A stretch of DNA of 64,000 bases. Origin: Inonotus obliquus. Taxonomy: Eukaryota > Basidiomycota > Agaricomycetes > Hymenochaetales > Hymenochaetaceae. A program made the translations under genes and the position numbers. The stretch is taken from positions 1 to 64,000 of the forward strand of contig JAJHTX010000003.1 in assembly GCA_032164295.1 (NCBI GenBank), written 5' to 3'. Each line of letters begins with the position of its first letter. Within the stretch, counting starts at the first letter, position 1. Shown here in pieces: positions 59,025-64,000 of this stretch. The notes beneath the pieces are model-generated. The model had not been told where the DNA came from. It saw only the letters and a program-made list of their open reading frames with translations, and searched no databases.

Positions 59025-59960
59025 TCTGAGATCAGTGCAAGATGACCGTATGTATGAGCGACAGGTAGTACTAACACAGTGAGTGATGGAGGAGACCGTA
59101 GATGAGGGCATTTAATTCGACAGGGAATAAGAGCTCCGACACGGCCGAACCTCCGTGCTCGTGCGTTGTGTAGCACTTTTGCTGCCTTGCCAAAGGTGGG
59201 TCAGTACTCACGTGATTCAACCTTAATTCTGCCGCCCGGGGTGGGGAACACCTTGTTCGGAGCTCTCGAACTTTGAAATGCCAGACTTACAGAGAGAAAC
59301 TTTAGGTAGTTCTCATGTTGAGTGAGTATTCAATTTTGAGAGATTTGAAGTAGAACTTGAACTCATGTTGTGACATGTGACATGTGTTCGATTGCCAAAA
59401 ATCTGACGGTGATCTCGGGATTGGTGACGGACATCTTCAGCGATAAAAAGCCAATTCTCAGAGGACAAATTGTCTTGTGAGCTTCTCACCGACCCTGCTT
59501 ACTGGCCCTTTTTGTCTTGCTAAATGAAATGTTCCTAGTACCATGGACTTGGATGGATCGAGACAAGAGGCCCATACCAAATACAATACCTCGACGAGTC
59601 GAAGTGGCATGAAGTACTTGTATTATCATTATCTGTGAGTCACCGTAGGCGCTCCATCTGCAGTACTACTGATATTGTAGCATGCTATTCATGGCCATAC
59701 CTGACTACAGCCGGCGCAACTTGACGCCTAAACAGAATATGACCGAAATCGTTATACAGCTCCAGCCTTGTCAGTTCCGACAACAACAGCTATTCACTTT
59801 GACTTGAGAACAAATGACTTCTTGCCTATAAATCTCATCTTGAGGCTCTTGCATTCTCATCAGCGCAATATCTCGGACTCCCTTGCATTCGATCTGGTTA
59901 TCGAATTCAAGTATCCTGCAGTGTATATTCTGATTATCTTCTTGTACACTCTATTTAGAA
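59025..59960. other. Shared promoter region between F-box copy 2 and deaminase copy 2
   Basis: This is 936 bp, the equivalent of 53236-54156. A frame at 59768-59989 overlaps the deaminase start but has no motif. No site was recognised. Confidence 0.5.
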
Positions 59961-61531
59961 ATGTCCAACAACTCTTCGACTCTCACTGAGATAGACGGTC
60001 ACCCAAGATGCTGGCACTGGGGTATATCAGAGGTAGGCCCGTTTTACTATATCTCGGACGGAATAATCTAATAAAATACACTTTCTAGATTACCCAGTAC
60101 ATTCAAAATAATAGAACGCACGCATGTCAAAGGTACACCTCGGAGAACCCAACCGATACAACAAGAGTGCAAAGCTTCGCTCAGCTCCTCGACCTCATAC
60201 TTCTGCCATGCTTGTAGGATACTTTAACAAACAGTCTTGTCATTTTCTCAAATCCGGCTAGATACCACAGTTCTACTTATTCGTATGTGGACAAAAATCG
60301 GGTTCAAACTTGCCTAGTATCCTTTCATCTTCGAAAGCAGGAGGTTCCGATTGCCGATGTCTATTCTGCTCTTGGTAAGAAAGTATGCTTTTCGTGCATT
60401 TAGATACTTATAGAACCCTGACTAGGTTGGTTCATGTCTTATTCGGAAGATCCCAATGGTATCCTATCTGCCGATGCACCTCTACTTGTGCTATATACTA
60501 GACTTTGCTACAACATCGCACAGGAAATACGGCAGGATATAGTTGCCAAGGGAAGAAATGCACGCCATGTAAAACACTATGATCCAACAAAAACACATGC
60601 GTTTTGGGTTGGAACATTCCCTATTCTTGCTGCCCAGCTATCAGACAATGAACGCGGACCTAGTGTGGGAAGCATGGGAACTCTAATGTCACTCTCTGCA
60701 AGCCTTCCGCAAGCTTCCGAGCGAGCGACTAGAACCTCAAACCCGAAGAGTATGTTAAAGGAATCACGGGAGCAAATGATCACCGGAATTGCGGGCCCTC
60801 TAGTGGTGGATAAAATGAAGCAACTTAATAGTGCTCATGTTGGCAATTGTGCAGAGACGTTGAATTATGCAAGGTTTTTATATTTAACATATAATCATAA
60901 TAATTGATGGGCATTGGAAAAATCTATTAGTTTTGCCAATAAGGACAACACGACTGCGACAGCTGGATTTGGAATAGCTCTTACAACCAAAGACGTCAGC
61001 GGAGAGTTTACATCTTATGCTGATGTCTACAGAAAGGCACATTGCCCAAATGGACCGAGAGGGTATAATTCGTTTTGTCATTAAAGAGGAACCTAGGTAT
61101 TGATCAAACTCTCATTGTAGAACACCCCGATGTGTAAACACTGTCACAGTCCCATTACAGATAGAATGAACAGAACGGAGGTAAGCCTCAGTTCATTCCA
61201 TTTACCCATCTATTATATTTTATAAATAATGCAGTATTGCTCGTCTAATTGTCGCGACGATTATGCTGCTTTCCGTGAACGATCCAAGAATAATTATCCT
61301 CCCACTCAGTACATCACTGGCTGGAATACGCAGGTTCCCGGACCTTCTACTTCCGTTCAAGGCTACATACCAGCGACAGCCGGTTATCCTCCTTCAGCTC
61401 CTCAAGGATATAGACCTGTGAGCCAGAATTGGGGTTTCCATGGTCACCCGGATGTCGGTCCAATATCGAGTTGGGAGAGAAACCATCCTGATAGGTTTTC
61501 AGGACATCCCAATTATCGCCCACCCTATTAA
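59961..61531 (+). pseudogene. Predicted deaminase-fold protein, copy 2, missing PCxxC
   Basis: Exons 59961-60032, 60089-60213, 60262-60374, 60426-60873 and 60931 onward are colinear with copy 1 (exons 1 and 2 have identical lengths). VGNCAETLNYA is kept (Cys245-Ala-Glu247). After FTSYADVYRKAHC, however, about 28 codons are missing, including both Cys of the second zinc motif, and the next splice no longer restores the frame. The frame then stops at 61081-61083. The zinc-finger exon (NTPMCKHCHSP, YCSSNCR) and tail to 61531 still exist but are out of phase. It is therefore catalytically dead, or a truncated product. Confidence 0.65.
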
Positions 61532-62405
61532 TAAATATACTACCTACTGGGTACCGCATCTTACATATTATGTAACAAGCTATACAATGCTTTATGCCGC
61601 TGTTCAGCAGATGAGATGACAACAACGAAGATGATAGCAAGGCCCACGGCTGTGATATTTACAACAGTTTCAATGTAAACTTAGCTCAGCGTCTTTCATT
61701 TGGGCTCGCGTTACCAGAAATACAGGACATTTATTAGCGGTTCTTTCTCGTCATTTCAATTCACGTTTCATCATTGAGAAAAAACAAAGGACAAGAAAGA
61801 AATGGGTGCCGGTTGCGGAAGGAGGTTCTGTCTTCCATTACCACTCCCATACCTACAAGTGGAAAAGCCGGTTATGGTTTGTAGAATGGGCAAGATTATA
61901 AGGACAAGTAGAGTGAAAGGTGGGTTGATCTTGGTGTGATAGTGAGGGATTCTGCCGTGATGAGCATAACACTATCCGACACCTGTAGCCGTATGCTTCG
62001 TCTTATCCAGTGGCGTGATAGTTGATACTAATTCGTCTTGGACTCGTATGCAACAAATGCAAGCTCTTCGGTTCGCCGTCCGTACTGACTCTCGTCCGCC
62101 TTGAAATACTTGATCCATAAATCTTGAGAGATCCGTTCTCACGAATACTATGTGAGACTGAACCATGAAAGCAATTCCATCAAACTTAACTCCTTACAAC
62201 ATACAAATCAGGAACGACTGGATTGTTTGCGACATGGGAACACATGTACCTCAGGCAAAAGATAGGGGAGGTGACTAGTGAGAGGTAAAATTGGGACATG
62301 TCAGTGCAAGAATACCAACGTACATTATCTACAGCGGCAAATGTTCATTCCTTTCCTAATGGTTCTTCGTAAGGATAGTTCCTAAATTGTTATACGCTGC
62401 TAAGC
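61532..62405. other. Intergenic, no gene
   Basis: This is 870 bp between deaminase copy 2 and the end of F-box copy 3. A minus frame at 61972-62166 has no motif. Nothing is supported. Confidence 0.5.
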
Positions 62406-64000
62406 CTAACGAGAGTCTATAGCAATGAATATGAATGACTTCCTTGCTCTCCGCGTTCCATCGCAAGTATAAAAGTCCTGATCATCGTTAGACCAGGTCT
62501 CCATTTCTGTCGCGTTAAAATGAAACTCCCCAAACCTGTCCAAGTATTCACGGGTCGTGACATACGTTCCAGCTACATCAGCTCTGCGAGAATAACCCAC
62601 CGGACACGTTCGTGAATCCAGATTCGTTCGCGTTGCGTAATCCCAGAGCGACGGAAATATCGACATTGGATCGGAAAGAAAATGATCATACGAGAGAGGA
62701 AGTACGCCAAGAAATCCATCCTCGTGCTCCTCAAAGATACCGACGTCGGGCTCGTCCTCCCTCATCATCATACAGTAGAACATACTATTTCCAATGCGAA
62801 ATATCACCTCGCAATGGTTGTCGGCGCAATATAAAACGGGTATGATTTCGCCAAGGGCCTGAAGCCGGCTACGAAGGATTGTTGAGATCGTAATACCCGA
62901 GAAGTCGTCGTCCAAGGGACCCCAGCGTGAAAGCGGTAGGATCCAATCCCAAGATATTTCGACTTGGTCCAATCATTTGTCCAGTCAGAAAATGGAAGAA
63001 TGCCGAGCCTTGAATCGACCCATCTCGAAACGATGCGCGTGGTAATGTCTTGAGGAAGAGGGTCGTAAATAATATAGTCCTTGCGAAGCGAGTAAAAAAA
63101 TGGAAGCTCCAGGGAGACCGGCACCTGAAAGTATTGTTGTGGATTAAAAGGAGGAGAAAAAGGGTTGTTTCATAGTGATGATGGGTCGTGGGTAGCACCG
63201 ACGCGAGTCGTACATCACCAATAGTCGTCCCAAGTAACAGTAGCCCATTCTCATCGTCAAGATCGACGGCTGATGTTACAGATACTTGACGCAGTTCTGA
63301 GAGTTCATCCTGCAATAACAGTCGAATTATCACCGCGGCTCCTTCCAGATCGGGTCTGTGGCCGTCCAAAAACTCACCATGGATAATCCGAAATTGCAGG
63401 GCAGTCAAGCCACGCGATCTGCACGAGTGATTATGTAAATCTCCTGTGACCCAGTTTGCGAGGTACGGATACGTGTCGTCTCCGTTGCGAACGGCGAATC
63501 CTACGAGATCTCCCCTGAAGAACTGCACGTGCGACGCATTGGATATCTGAGCAAGTTCTTGAAAAACGACGTCGTCGCCAGAGTGATGCATCTCGAGAAC
63601 GAGTATGTAAGGACGTCTATAAAGCATCTCATCAGCCATCAAGAGATGACATGAAAATGGAAACGCACGTTGATCCTACAGTAACAGCACATCTGACCGC
63701 TCCAGTAGAGCAATCGATTTTCCCGTCCATAACAGGAGCATCCACATATACCTTCGCTGCGAAACGAACCATTCCATCTGGGGCGACTTCCCACAACGAC
63801 AGCTCGCTCTCGTCGTCGTTCGCCGCTGCAACAAGGCACCAGCGTCCGAGGACAAGCTTCAGCCATGTGACACGAAGATTTCTGGGTATATCGACCCTCC
63901 GAACGTTCAATGTCGTGTTTGGTGTCTTGTAAGCACGATCAAGCAGGGTAGCGTGCTTCACCCATGATTCGATGTCGTGTGCATCCACGGCCTCTATGTC
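62406..64000 (-). pseudogene. Large F-box-type protein, array copy 3, decayed and cut by window end
   Basis: From the window edge to about 63669 the family exon is well kept (WVKHATLLDRAYKTP...CSTGAVRCAVTVGST). After the family intron (acceptor near 63617) comes RPYILVLEMHHSG and the HVQFFRGDLVGFAVRNG block. Then two internal deletions join GDLHNH to FRIIHGEFLDG, and RQVSVTS to AVDLDDENG. A one-base loss near 62952 (AAG for AAAG, before WDWILPLS) shifts the frame again. The last 180 residues are almost identical to copy 1 (CMMMREDEPDVGIFEEHEDG), so part of it may be recently converted. Confidence 0.8.

Overview
The window is a chromosome end of a filamentous basidiomycete, most likely an Agaricomycete. 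It opens with 121 bases of telomere-type repeat. The genes contain many 45-68 nt introns with GT(G/A)NG donors, and the gene set is typical of that class: DUF6533 membrane proteins, a Clr2 N-domain family, a STAND/NLR receptor with C2-NACHT-WD40 layout, bestrophin-like channels and an HtrL/YibB-like glycosyltransferase. I derived exon models by hand. Wherever a full set of exon lengths is given, the total is divisible by three.

Layout. 0-4.5 kb: telomere repeats fused directly to the WD40 part of a broken NLR, a 1,329-bp Tc1 element with TA duplication, an F-box-family relic and a repeat also present inverted at 50 kb. 4.5-20 kb: ordinary genes (HtrL/YibB-like, F-box/LRR-like, NIF3-like, FAD monooxygenase, a small mitochondrial-type protein, SET protein), then two tandem pairs: two short Clr2 N-domain proteins and two 12-exon bestrophins. 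20-30 kb: a nested transposon graveyard. It holds a 356-bp MITE with 25-bp inverted ends and a minus-strand transposase-like gene. That gene is split by two 1.47-kb solo LTRs, each with its own 5-bp target duplication, and by a segment rich in GATACCG. 30-41 kb: a damaged Sld3-like gene, a DUF2235 hydrolase with a 9-nt microexon, a DUF6533 protein, a Mid2-like glycoprotein and a GH1 beta-glucosidase. 41-50 kb: a Clr2-family fragment, an intact 1,240-residue C2-NACHT-WD40 receptor, a gene-poor stretch and another WD40 fragment.

50.9-64 kb is the most unusual part: a tandem array in which a large F-box-type gene (minus strand) is placed head to head with a predicted deaminase-fold gene (plus strand). 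The unit of about 5.8 kb occurs about 2.5 times. The first unit looks intact. The second deaminase has lost its PCxxC zinc motif, and the third F-box copy is deleted and frameshifted. The receptor, F-box and deaminase families all show copies decaying within the window, a birth-and-death pattern expected of conflict or self/non-self genes. The functional link between F-box and deaminase is my inference from layout only.
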